DNA of 7,431 nt from Acidobacteriota bacterium (GTDB lineage: Bacteria > Acidobacteriota > Terriglobia > Terriglobales > Acidobacteriaceae), in assembly GCA_021846065.1 (NCBI GenBank), contig JAJZCP010000068.1:1-7431 (forward strand). The letters run 5' to 3'. The position numbers and the translations under genes were made by a program. Every line of letters begins with the position of its first letter. Positions within the stretch are counted from its first letter, which is position 1. The notes below the pieces were generated by a model, which was given only the letters and a program-made list of their open reading frames with translations, was not told the DNA's origin and made no database searches. This document shows positions 1 through 6,560 of this stretch, piece by piece.

Positions 1-483
1 GCGGATTTGCACTATCGGGGCTATTCGGTCATTCACCAGAATGGCCATTCGTCCCCGGAGATTCCGGACTATCGCGAGCTGCTCGCCACTACGCAAATCT
101 GGCGGGATCTCACCGGCTATTACACGCGGTTCGGAGATGTGCGGCCGCTGCTCCGGCAGATCGATGATCGCTACGTCATCATGAACGCGGGCGATGAACT
201 GGCGCTGCGCTTCCCTGCTCCTGCGTCGCCGCCAGCCGGTTGGGTGCGGGATTATGTCCTGGCCGGGGATGGCTGGGTGAAAGACGGCGACTTCAATTCA
301 GTAGACTCAGCGACGGTGCGGCCGCTGCCGTACCACGCGCGCCGCCAATACGACACCCCACCGCTCCCACTGGAAGACGAGTGGGTCTACCGGCATCATT
401 CCGAAGACTGGGAAACCTATCAGACGCGCTATGTGACGCCGGATGTTTTCACGAACGCGCTGGAAAGCGGGGCCAATCAATGA
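1..483 (+). CDS. C-terminal part of a probable FG-GAP/ASPIC-UnbV (CRTAC1-type) protein, 5' end outside window
   Basis: The frame is open from base 1 and ends at TGA 481-483, leaving 160 visible residues; the TTG at 7 is an internal Leu codon, not a credible start. There is no FG-GAP calcium loop in the visible part. The stretch YTRFGDVRPLL (visible residues 41-51), then DDRYVIMNAGDEL (55-67), RDYVL (83-87) and GDGWVKDGDFN (89-99) match, from memory, the conserved tail that follows the ASPIC/UnbV domain in large acidobacterial FG-GAP (often TPR-containing) proteins. No membrane segment is visible. The next gene starts inside its stop codon (ATGA, 480-483), so the two are co-translated, and the neighbour is also an FG-GAP protein, which supports the assignment. 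The role of this tail domain is unknown to me. The reading frame is certain; the family call is moderately sure because the diagnostic domains lie upstream of the window. Confidence 0.7.
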   Translation, partial: ADLHYRGYSVIHQNGHSSPEIPDYRELLATTQIWRDLTGYYTRFGDVRPLLRQIDDRYVIMNAGDELALRFPAPASPPAGWVRDYVLAGDGWVKDGDFNSVDSATVRPLPYHARRQYDTPPLPLEDEWVYRHHSEDWETYQTRYVTPDVFTNALESGANQ

Positions 484-2273
484 AGGGCGGCCCCATCGCG
501 CGCGCAGTGTTGATCCTCTTCTTTATCGGGCTCATCGCCGTCCCGGTTATTCTCACTCGCAGAAATCCGTCAGGGTCCGCGGGTGCCCAACTGGACACGC
601 GCGCGGCGCTCGCCCGGTACGGCTTCTACTTCACGGAGGTCTCGCAACAGGCGGGGATTCACTTCGTGCACCAGATGCCGCAGCTCGACCCGAAGCTTGC
701 CCCCATCATGCCGGAGATTGCATCGATGGGAGCCTCCGTCACGGTCGTGGATTACAACCAGGACGGGTGGCCGGACCTTTACGTAACCAACAGCCGTCAG
801 GGTACTAAAAATGCCTTGTACCGGAATAACCACGACGGCACGTTTACTGATGTTGCGCCGCAACTCGGGCTTGCCGACGTGAATCAGCCGGGCACAGGTG
901 TTTCGACGGGCGCAGTCTGGGGCGACTACGACAATGACGGATATCCCGACCTGTTTCTCATCAAGTGGGGCCGGCCTATGTTGTTCCACAATGATCGGGG
1001 ACACGGTTTTACGGATGTCTCGAAGCAGGCCGGGCTGCCCGCGTGGGTCAACGCCGACACCGCTGTTTGGTTTGATTACGACGGAGACGGCAAGCTGGAT
1101 CTGTTTCTCGGCGGGTACTTCAACGAGACCTACGACCTGTGGCACCTCAACACGACAAAAATCATGCCCGATAGTTTCGAGTACGCCGAGAACGGAGGCC
1201 GCAAATATCTGTTCCACAATCTTGGAAGTGGCCGGTTTGAAGAGGTCAGCGAAAAGCTGGGCATTCGCAGCAACCGCTGGGCACTGGCCGCCGGTGCGGC
1301 AGACCTGACCGGCAGCGGCCATCCGGATCTCTTTGTCGCCAATGACTATGGGGTGTCGGAGCTATACATGAACGACGGGAGCCGCTTCCATGAAGTGGGC
1401 AAGCTTGCTGGCGTCGGCTACTCGCCAAAGAGTGGAATGAACGTCGCGTTCGGTGACATCTTCAATCAAAACAAATTTTCAATTTACGTTTCGAACATCT
1501 CCGAGCCTGGATTTTTGATCCAGGGAAATAACTTCTGGGTGCCGCAGGATTCGACCGCCGGCGGCGTTCCCAAATATGTCAACATGGCAAATGCTCTGGG
1601 CGCGGAGCTGGGGGGTTGGAGTTTTGGCGCGCAATTTGGCGACTGGAACAACGACGGTACACTCGACCTGTTCCTGACCAACGGCTACGTCTCGCTCGAC
1701 CGGCATCGCAGCTACTGGTACGACTTTGCGAAGGTGACCGCAGGAAATAGCGCTATCATCGGAGACGCCAGCAACTGGCCGCCCTTCGACGGGCGCAGCT
1801 TGTCTGGCTATCAGGAAAAGCGTGTGTGGGTAAACGACGGTTCCGGGCACTTTGAAGACGTAGCGAGCGCGGTGGGCGTGACCGACCGCCATGACGGCCG
1901 CGCGGTAGCCGTCGCCGATCTCTGGAACAACGGCGCACTCGACGTCATCATGGCAAACCAGGGTGGCCCGCTTCTGGTTTACGCCAACCATCCGGACCCG
2001 GCAAACCAGTGGATCGAGTTTGCCCTGGAAGGCACCAAAAGCAACCGCGACGCCATTGGAGCGCAGGCGACCTTGTATTGGGATGGGCAACAGCAACTGC
2101 AGCAGGTATCGGCTGGCTCCGGGTTCGCAGCGCAGAACGATCTACGGCTTCATTTTGGCCTGGGCAAAGATCCGCATCTGGAAAAGCTGGTCATCCGCTG
2201 GCCATCAGGCAAGGTGCAGACCGTCCTTCACCTCGCACCGAATCACATCGTTCCCATCCGGGAGGAGCAATGA
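480..2273 (+). CDS. Membrane-anchored FG-GAP/VCBS-repeat CRTAC1-family protein with C-terminal ASPIC/UnbV domain
   Basis: A 597-residue protein. The ATG at 480 is chosen because it gives an N-terminus of a few polar residues followed by one hydrophobic segment (about 9-26), a signal anchor or uncleaved signal, and because it overlaps the previous stop as ATGA. The frame stays open back to 240 but that extension is low-complexity out-of-frame translation of gene 1. Seven Ca-loop-like motifs of the form DxDxDGxxD begin at residues 91, 149, 199, 275, 326, 388 and 480, consistent with a seven-bladed beta-propeller. The loop at 326 (DIFNQNKFS) has lost most ligands. An aromatic-rich insertion (about 402-450) separates loops six and seven. 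Residues about 510-591 are an ASPIC/UnbV domain with SNRDAIGA (521-528) and LHFGLG (557-562). The protein should sit in the periplasm, held to the inner membrane. FG-GAP propellers usually mediate binding; no catalytic motif or heme CxxCH is visible, so function is unassigned. It is paralogous to the lipoprotein at 3176-5008. Confidence 0.9.
   Translation: MKGGPIARAVLILFFIGLIAVPVILTRRNPSGSAGAQLDTRAALARYGFYFTEVSQQAGIHFVHQMPQLDPKLAPIMPEIASMGASVTVVDYNQDGWPDLYVTNSRQGTKNALYRNNHDGTFTDVAPQLGLADVNQPGTGVSTGAVWGDYDNDGYPDLFLIKWGRPMLFHNDRGHGFTDVSKQAGLPAWVNADTAVWFDYDGDGKLDLFLGGYFNETYDLWHLNTTKIMPDSFEYAENGGRKYLFHNLGSGRFEEVSEKLGIRSNRWALAAGAADLTGSGHPDLFVANDYGVSELYMNDGSRFHEVGKLAGVGYSPKSGMNVAFGDIFNQNKFSIYVSNISEPGFLIQGNNFWVPQDSTAGGVPKYVNMANALGAELGGWSFGAQFGDWNNDGTLDLFLTNGYVSLDRHRSYWYDFAKVTAGNSAIIGDASNWPPFDGRSLSGYQEKRVWVNDGSGHFEDVASAVGVTDRHDGRAVAVADLWNNGALDVIMANQGGPLLVYANHPDPANQWIEFALEGTKSNRDAIGAQATLYWDGQQQLQQVSAGSGFAAQNDLRLHFGLGKDPHLEKLVIRWPSGKVQTVLHLAPNHIVPIREEQ
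2261..2265 (+). promoter_or_regulatory. Strong Shine-Dalgarno site for the RnfD-like gene
   Basis: GGAGG lies four bases before ATG 2270, inside the last codons of the FG-GAP gene. With the ATGA overlap it indicates both reinitiation and independent loading of ribosomes, and it fixes the start of the membrane protein. It is the best ribosome-binding site in the window. The spacing is on the short side; overlapping AGGAG shifts it little. Confidence 0.75.
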
Positions 2274-3166
2274 GCCAGGCCGCAATCGCCGCGCCCGCGT
2301 ATAAACCGCCGCGCCCGCAGTGGAAGAGTTGGTTATCGCTCGATAACCGCTACGTGCCGCCCGCGTTCATCACACTCATCCTGCTGGCCGGTCAGCTCTC
2401 CTTCGGAATTCTCGAAAGCTATGAGCGGACGCTGCTGGCAATCGCCACCTCCATCGCCACGGAACTTGTGCTGGGACGCATTTTTCTCGGCAAATGGGTC
2501 AACCTGGCCAGCGCCTACATCTCGGGAATCAGCGTGGGAATTCTGCTGCGCTCGCCCGATTTCTGGCCCTATGCGGTGGCAGCAGCGCTGGCCATCAGCT
2601 CAAAATATGTGCTGCGCTTCCGCGGCCGCCATCTCTGGAATCCTTCCAACTTCGGTATCAGCGTGGTGCTGTTCCTGCTGCCGGCCAGCGTCGCCATGCT
2701 GAGCATCCAGTGGGGCAACAATCTGGCGTCCATGGCCGTCATCTGGGTGCTCGGCTCCATCATCATCTGGCGGGTGCGGCGCTTCCACATTAGTGCGACG
2801 TATGCCATCTCGTTTCTGGTCCTTGCGCTCATCCGCTCGTGGATCCTGCATCAGCCCTGGCTTGCAGAAGTTTCACCGATCACCGGGCCGGAGTATCAGC
2901 TCTTCATCTTCTTCATGATCACCGATCCAAAGACTACGGTCCGCTCGAAGAAGGGCCAATGCCTCGTCGCTTTCTGCGTCGCGTTTGTGGAGATGTTCTT
3001 CCGCTTCGATCAGAGCATTTACGCCGAACTTTACGCCCTGTTCTGGGTGGGACCCATCGCCCTGCTGATTGAAATGGCGCTCGACGCGCGCAAGCGCCGG
3101 CGGGCGGACGCCGCATTCCCGTCTAGCATGGAGCCGAACCCAGCCATGCCGCCCAGCCGCGGATAA
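2270..3166 (+). CDS. RnfD/NqrB-like polytopic membrane protein (lone subunit, no visible flavinylation motif)
   Basis: A 298-residue, strongly hydrophobic protein with roughly eight to ten membrane segments (for example about 32-49, 54-72, 99-115, 127-147, 152-168, 174-193, 230-246, 253-270). ATG 2270 overlaps the previous stop (ATGA) and lies just after a strong GGAGG. Family signs are HLWNPSNFG (121-129) and FFMITDPKTT (214-223), which correspond to the conserved NPxNxG and FFMxTDP motifs of the NQR2/RnfD/RnfE family, whose characterised members are membrane subunits of Na+- or ferredoxin-linked electron-transfer complexes. The S/T-G-A-T motif for covalent FMN attachment in RnfD and NqrB is not present. 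No other Rnf or Nqr subunit is in the window. The 3' tail (272-298) is Arg-rich then Pro/Ser-rich. It lies between two FG-GAP proteins, suggesting it is their membrane partner rather than part of a standard Rnf complex. Fold assignment is fairly sure; an electron-transfer role is not. Confidence 0.82.
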   Translation: MSQAAIAAPAYKPPRPQWKSWLSLDNRYVPPAFITLILLAGQLSFGILESYERTLLAIATSIATELVLGRIFLGKWVNLASAYISGISVGILLRSPDFWPYAVAAALAISSKYVLRFRGRHLWNPSNFGISVVLFLLPASVAMLSIQWGNNLASMAVIWVLGSIIIWRVRRFHISATYAISFLVLALIRSWILHQPWLAEVSPITGPEYQLFIFFMITDPKTTVRSKKGQCLVAFCVAFVEMFFRFDQSIYAELYALFWVGPIALLIEMALDARKRRRADAAFPSSMEPNPAMPPSRG

Positions 3167-3169
3167 GGA
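3165..3169 (+). promoter_or_regulatory. Shine-Dalgarno site supporting a TTG start
   Basis: AAGGA begins within the TAA stop of the RnfD-like gene and sits six bases before TTG 3176. Together with the lipoprotein signal peptide that begins at that codon, it supports TTG as the true start of the FG-GAP lipoprotein. No ATG or GTG lies between the upstream stop and the signal peptide in this frame. Confidence 0.65.
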
Positions 3170-3175
3170 ACATCG

Positions 3176-5008
3176 TTGATCGCCGCAACCCGTTACAAAG
3201 CATACTTTTTCCTTTGCCTCTCCCTCTGTCTGCTGAGCGGGTGCCGGAAGAAGTCTTCCTCCGCGCCGCAAGCGGAGGCCCCACAATCGACGGCGCAGCA
3301 AGCAGCAAACCCGCAAAAACTGCCGGCGGCGCAGGCTCCTATTACCCTCTCTGCGAAGAACGCGCGGCCCACCGGTCCCGTGCATTTCACAGACGTTACA
3401 GCGCAAGCCGGAATCCACTTCACGCGAACCAGCGGCGCCTTCGGCAAAAAATATCTGCCGGAGACGATGGGCAGCGGCGTCTGCGTCATCGACTACGACG
3501 GCGACGGATGGCAGGATCTCTTCTTCGTCAACTCAAAGGACTGGCCCGGGCATCCTGGCAAGCCTTCCTATCCCGCCCTTTACCACAACAACCACGATGG
3601 AACCTTTACCGATGTGACCCAACAGGCAGGCCTGGCCGTGCAGATGTACGGGATGGGCTGCGCCGTTGGTGACTACGACAATGACGGGCACGACGACCTT
3701 TACGTCACAGCGCTCGATCACAATCATCTTTTTCGCAACCTGGGCCACGGCAGGTTCAAGGATGTGACCGCGCAGGCGGGCGTCGGTTCGTCGGGCTTTT
3801 CGACCAGTGCGGCGTGGTTTGATTATGACAATGACGGCAAACTCGATTTAGTCGTGGACCATTATGTGGACTGGTCGATGGCTGGCGACAAGGTCTGCTC
3901 GTTGGACGGCGTTCACAAATCCTACTGCACGCCGGAGCTTTATAAAGGCGAGAGCATTACGCTGTATCACAATCTAGGCCACGGAAAATTTGCCGATGTC
4001 ACCCGGGCCGCAGGCGTGTATGACCCCACCGATAAGGCGCTCGGCATCGCACTGCTGGATTACGACAACGACGGCTGGCTGGATTTTCTGGTCACAAACG
4101 ACACGCAGCCGAACAAGCTATACCACAACAACCACAATGGAACCTTCACGGAGACAGGGGTGGAGTCCGGCGTCGCATACAGCGACGCCGGCAAGTCGCG
4201 CGCGGGCATGGGCGCGGATGCGGCCGACTATGACAACTCCGGCCGGCAGGGCCTGGTAATCGGCAACTTCACGAACGAGAGCATCGCGCTCTACCACGTG
4301 GACAAAGATGGCCTCTTCACCGACAACGCGCCGATGGACGGCATCGCTAGCGCGTCCGCGCGATCGCTCACCTTTGCGGCCTTTTTCTTTGACTACAATC
4401 TCGATGGTCTGCTCGACGTGCTCGCCTTAAATGGCCACGTGGCCGATGATGTTTCCATCCTGCAGCCCACACTTTCCTACGCTGAGCCGCCGCTGCTGTT
4501 TCGCAATATGGGTCACGGCAAGTTTGAAAATGTTTCCCGAAAAGTTGGCGCAGATTTTCGCCGCCCGCAGGTGGGCCGCGGCGCAGCCTATGCGGACTTT
4601 GACAATGACGGCGATCTCGATCTCGTCTTCAGCACCAGCAACGGACCGGCGCGCCTGCTCCGCAACGACGGCGGCAATCAAAATTCCATGCTGCGCGTGC
4701 GGCTGATCGGCTCCCAGGCAAACCGTGATGCGATTGGAGCGTATGCCGTGCTCACCACGTCAACCGGCCAGCGTACCAGTGAGATGGTAAAGAGCGGTTC
4801 CAGCTATCTGTCGCAGAGCGAGCTGCCGCTGACCTTTGGGCTGGGCAAGCCGAACGCTGCGGAGCGCATCACGCTGACCATCGCTTGGCCGGGCGGCGGC
4901 AAGGAAGTCCTGCGCGATCTGCACCCGGATGCGTTCATCACCGTTCAGCAGGGCCGCGGCGTTATTGCGTCGCAGCCGCTGCCGGAGACTCCTGAACCGG
5001 CGAAGTAG
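3176..5008 (+). CDS. FG-GAP/VCBS-repeat CRTAC1-family lipoprotein with ASPIC/UnbV domain
   Basis: A 610-residue protein starting at TTG 3176, the only start that keeps the signal peptide: basic N-terminus (R6, K8), hydrophobic core 9-20, lipobox LSGC with Cys23 as lipidated residue. AAGGA at 3165-3169 lies six bases upstream; the next in-frame Met is residue 98. The residue after Cys23 is Arg, not the Asp inner-membrane retention signal of enterobacteria, so an outer-membrane position is plausible. A Ser/Ala/Gln/Pro linker (about 25-65) precedes the propeller. DxDxDGxxD loops start at 106, 166, 216, 295, 351, 406 and 474; those at 106, 166, 216, 295 and 474 are full, while 351 (DYDNSGRQG) and 406 are weaker. 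Cys241 and Cys251, ten residues apart in one long inter-loop segment, could form a disulfide. ASPIC/UnbV spans about 503-592 with ANRDAIGA (515-522) and LTFGLG (552-557). It follows the RnfD-like gene after nine bases. Binding partner or substrate is unknown. Its 3' end overlaps the convergent gene by 47 bases. Confidence 0.9.
   Translation: MIAATRYKAYFFLCLSLCLLSGCRKKSSSAPQAEAPQSTAQQAANPQKLPAAQAPITLSAKNARPTGPVHFTDVTAQAGIHFTRTSGAFGKKYLPETMGSGVCVIDYDGDGWQDLFFVNSKDWPGHPGKPSYPALYHNNHDGTFTDVTQQAGLAVQMYGMGCAVGDYDNDGHDDLYVTALDHNHLFRNLGHGRFKDVTAQAGVGSSGFSTSAAWFDYDNDGKLDLVVDHYVDWSMAGDKVCSLDGVHKSYCTPELYKGESITLYHNLGHGKFADVTRAAGVYDPTDKALGIALLDYDNDGWLDFLVTNDTQPNKLYHNNHNGTFTETGVESGVAYSDAGKSRAGMGADAADYDNSGRQGLVIGNFTNESIALYHVDKDGLFTDNAPMDGIASASARSLTFAAFFFDYNLDGLLDVLALNGHVADDVSILQPTLSYAEPPLLFRNMGHGKFENVSRKVGADFRRPQVGRGAAYADFDNDGDLDLVFSTSNGPARLLRNDGGNQNSMLRVRLIGSQANRDAIGAYAVLTTSTGQRTSEMVKSGSSYLSQSELPLTFGLGKPNAAERITLTIAWPGGGKEVLRDLHPDAFITVQQGRGVIASQPLPETPEPAK
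3581..4149 (+). repeat. Near-identical intragenic repeat pair (3581-3609 and 4121-4149)
   Basis: Two 29-base copies, both coding YHNNH(D/N)GTFT, differ at two positions and lie exactly 540 bases apart in the lipoprotein gene. They mark the strand preceding an ASPIC/FG-GAP blade. A diverged relative (NNHDGTFTD) occurs at residues 116-124 of the other FG-GAP protein. The near-identity at DNA level may mean recent internal duplication or gene conversion, or simply strong protein constraint. Confidence 0.7.
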
Positions 5009-6560
5009 AGCCTGCCTGGAAGCCGCAACGCGCCAGCATCTCGAGAATCTGCGCTCGGTTCGCGCCGACCTTGTGCGCCGCGTTCAGCAAATCCTCCGCG
5101 TGAACCGGATACCAGTTTCGCCGCCCGAAATCCGTCAGGCCCGCCACGTCGATGGGTTCAATGGCGCGCCGAATCTCCTCGATGCATGCCGCCGAGTCGC
5201 GCCGAGTCGCGCCGTCCTGCACTTTGGCAAGAATTCTGGCCGCAGCCGGTCCGAAGGTCGGATGGTCATGCAACAGAAATGAGCCCGCGCGATCCGGTCG
5301 TCCCAAACGGCGCACAGTCTCGGCATAGCTTGCGGATGCGAAGTAAAGCAGCGATACCGCAGAGAAGAGCGGAAAGTCTTCAAGCGACGCATATAGCGCG
5401 CCGATCAGCCGCGCGGCCGCCAGCAGCTCGGCATCGGTCTGCGCGGCGTACTCCTGCAGCCTCACGCTGAACTCCGGCGTTCCAAATTTTTCTTCCAGGA
5501 TGGCTGCCAGTCGGGCAATGCCCAGCAGCGTCAGCGGGAAGCCCGTCGAGAGGAGAGGATCGACAAAACCGGCCGCAGAGGGAAGAAGCGCCCAGTTGGT
5601 TCCGCAAATCGTATCGCTGCGATATGCCATCCGCGGCAGATGGCGGAAAGACTGCACCGGCGTAGCGTCCTGGAACGTAGTTTGTAACACCGGCAGCCGA
5701 TGCAACAGCCGTTGCCACGCTGGCTCACCTTCTTGCAGCCGCAAGGTTTCCGCCAGTGGTTGCGTCGCCGCGACGCCTGCGCTGGTGACTCCGTTGGCAA
5801 ATCGAAGCGTCCACACCCATCCCCCCGCAAACAGGTGATGCACGGCCGCGTCGTCGAGCGGATACGGTGGCTCTGCGGGAAGATCGACACAGCCGCTATC
5901 ATCCAGCCGCCGCACCCCGATGAAATGGCTATACAGCGCCTGCGTCGCAGGCATCCCGTCCAGCGGGCGCTCGCCCAGACTCAGGGCGCGCGATAGAAAC
6001 CCGCGCGGACCCGTCGCATCCACGACAAAGCGAGCCGTGATCCGAACGGTCGTTTCGCCGCAATTTCCTGTCAGCCGCATGCCGCTCCCATCGGGCTCGC
6101 AGGCGTCCAGCGCCACTGCATCCCGATAGACAACACCCAGCCGTTGCGCCTCCTGCACCAGATACGCGTCAAGGTCCGCGCGATACCAGTGCGTATCCGC
6201 AATTGCGTTATGTGGACTGGCAGCCACCAGTAGCTGAACCTCCCGCCCGATCGTGTTCGAAGCGACGACCCCGTGATGCAGAAACGTAAAGCCCCGCTTC
6301 AACCCGCACGAAAGCTCAGGATGTGTGGCGCGCCAGCTCCCCCACTTGCTCAACGATCGAAGCGGCTGCAATCCATACCGCTCCGCCAGCTCTTCCAGCA
6401 ACAGGTTGGATAAGGGCGTGGAGGATTCGCCGATCGTCATCCGCGGATGATGGCCGCGTTCCAGCAGGATGACGCGCAGGCCCAGTTGCTGCGCGATCAT
6501 CGCCACAAGCGACCCTGCAAATCCTGAGCCCAGGACAGCCACATCGAAGCGTTCCGTCAT
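4962..6560 (-). CDS. FAD-dependent oxidoreductase, tryptophan-halogenase/geranylgeranyl-reductase-like superfamily
   Basis: A 532-residue protein. ATG at 6560-6558 is chosen because the dinucleotide-binding fold begins immediately after it and it overlaps the upstream stop as ATGA; an in-frame ATG at 6695 would add 45 residues of translated shadow. AGGG at 6569-6572 is a possible ribosome site eight bases upstream. GxGxxG is GSGFAG (11-16) after a beta strand, with Glu34 placed to bind the FAD ribose. GESSTPL (44-50), WYRADLD (125-131), DATGPRG (181-187) and AGFVDPLLSTGFPL (330-343) are the further FAD-fold signatures of this superfamily. Where flavin halogenases carry WxWxIP, this protein has WVWTLRF (248-254), so halogenation is not supported. 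A C-terminal helical part (about 365-515) follows. It probably oxidises, reduces or hydroxylates a small molecule in the cytoplasm; the substrate is unknown. The upstream radical SAM gene is translationally coupled to it. The last 47 bases overlap the convergent lipoprotein gene. Confidence 0.85.
   Translation of the reverse strand: MTERFDVAVLGSGFAGSLVAMIAQQLGLRVILLERGHHPRMTIGESSTPLSNLLLEELAERYGLQPLRSLSKWGSWRATHPELSCGLKRGFTFLHHGVVASNTIGREVQLLVAASPHNAIADTHWYRADLDAYLVQEAQRLGVVYRDAVALDACEPDGSGMRLTGNCGETTVRITARFVVDATGPRGFLSRALSLGERPLDGMPATQALYSHFIGVRRLDDSGCVDLPAEPPYPLDDAAVHHLFAGGWVWTLRFANGVTSAGVAATQPLAETLRLQEGEPAWQRLLHRLPVLQTTFQDATPVQSFRHLPRMAYRSDTICGTNWALLPSAAGFVDPLLSTGFPLTLLGIARLAAILEEKFGTPEFSVRLQEYAAQTDAELLAAARLIGALYASLEDFPLFSAVSLLYFASASYAETVRRLGRPDRAGSFLLHDHPTFGPAAARILAKVQDGATRRDSAACIEEIRRAIEPIDVAGLTDFGRRNWYPVHAEDLLNAAHKVGANRAQILEMLARCGFQAGSTSPVQESPAAAATQ
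5191..5213 (-). repeat. 10-bp tandem repeat inside the flavoenzyme gene
   Basis: GCCGAGTCGC occurs twice in direct tandem (5191-5200 and 5201-5210) and is followed by GCC, the start of a third copy. The unit is not a multiple of three, so gain or loss of one copy would shift the frame of the flavoenzyme gene about 80 codons before its end. Both flanks read as plausible protein in the present frame. Confidence 0.75.

Noticed and set aside
240..479. 80-residue upstream extension of the first FG-GAP protein
   Set aside because: It overlaps the C-terminal coding region of gene 1, is Arg/Ala/Pro-rich, and would bury the hydrophobic anchor that begins just after ATG 480.
570..1322. 250-codon antisense open frame across the first FG-GAP gene
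   Set aside because: It is the complement of the repeated Asp/Gly/Asn codons of a clear FG-GAP protein; the translation shows no domain, and it has no plausible start context.
1479..2096. 205-codon antisense open frame
   Set aside because: Shadow of the same gene, with translation rich in Val/Arg/Ala and no recognisable motif.
2009..2269. Upstream extension of the RnfD-like protein
   Set aside because: It lies wholly within the ASPIC/UnbV coding region; ATG 2270 has GGAGG and an ATGA overlap.
3167..3175. Possible promoter between the RnfD-like and lipoprotein genes
   Set aside because: Only nine bases are non-coding, and I see no convincing -35/-10 pair in the upstream coding sequence.
2873..3418. 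181-codon antisense open frame spanning the junction of the RnfD-like and lipoprotein genes
   Set aside because: Arg-rich low-complexity translation, opposite to two well-supported genes.
3236..3970. Cytochrome-like heme binding in the lipoprotein
   Set aside because: Several Cys residues are present but no CxxCH motif occurs in either FG-GAP protein.
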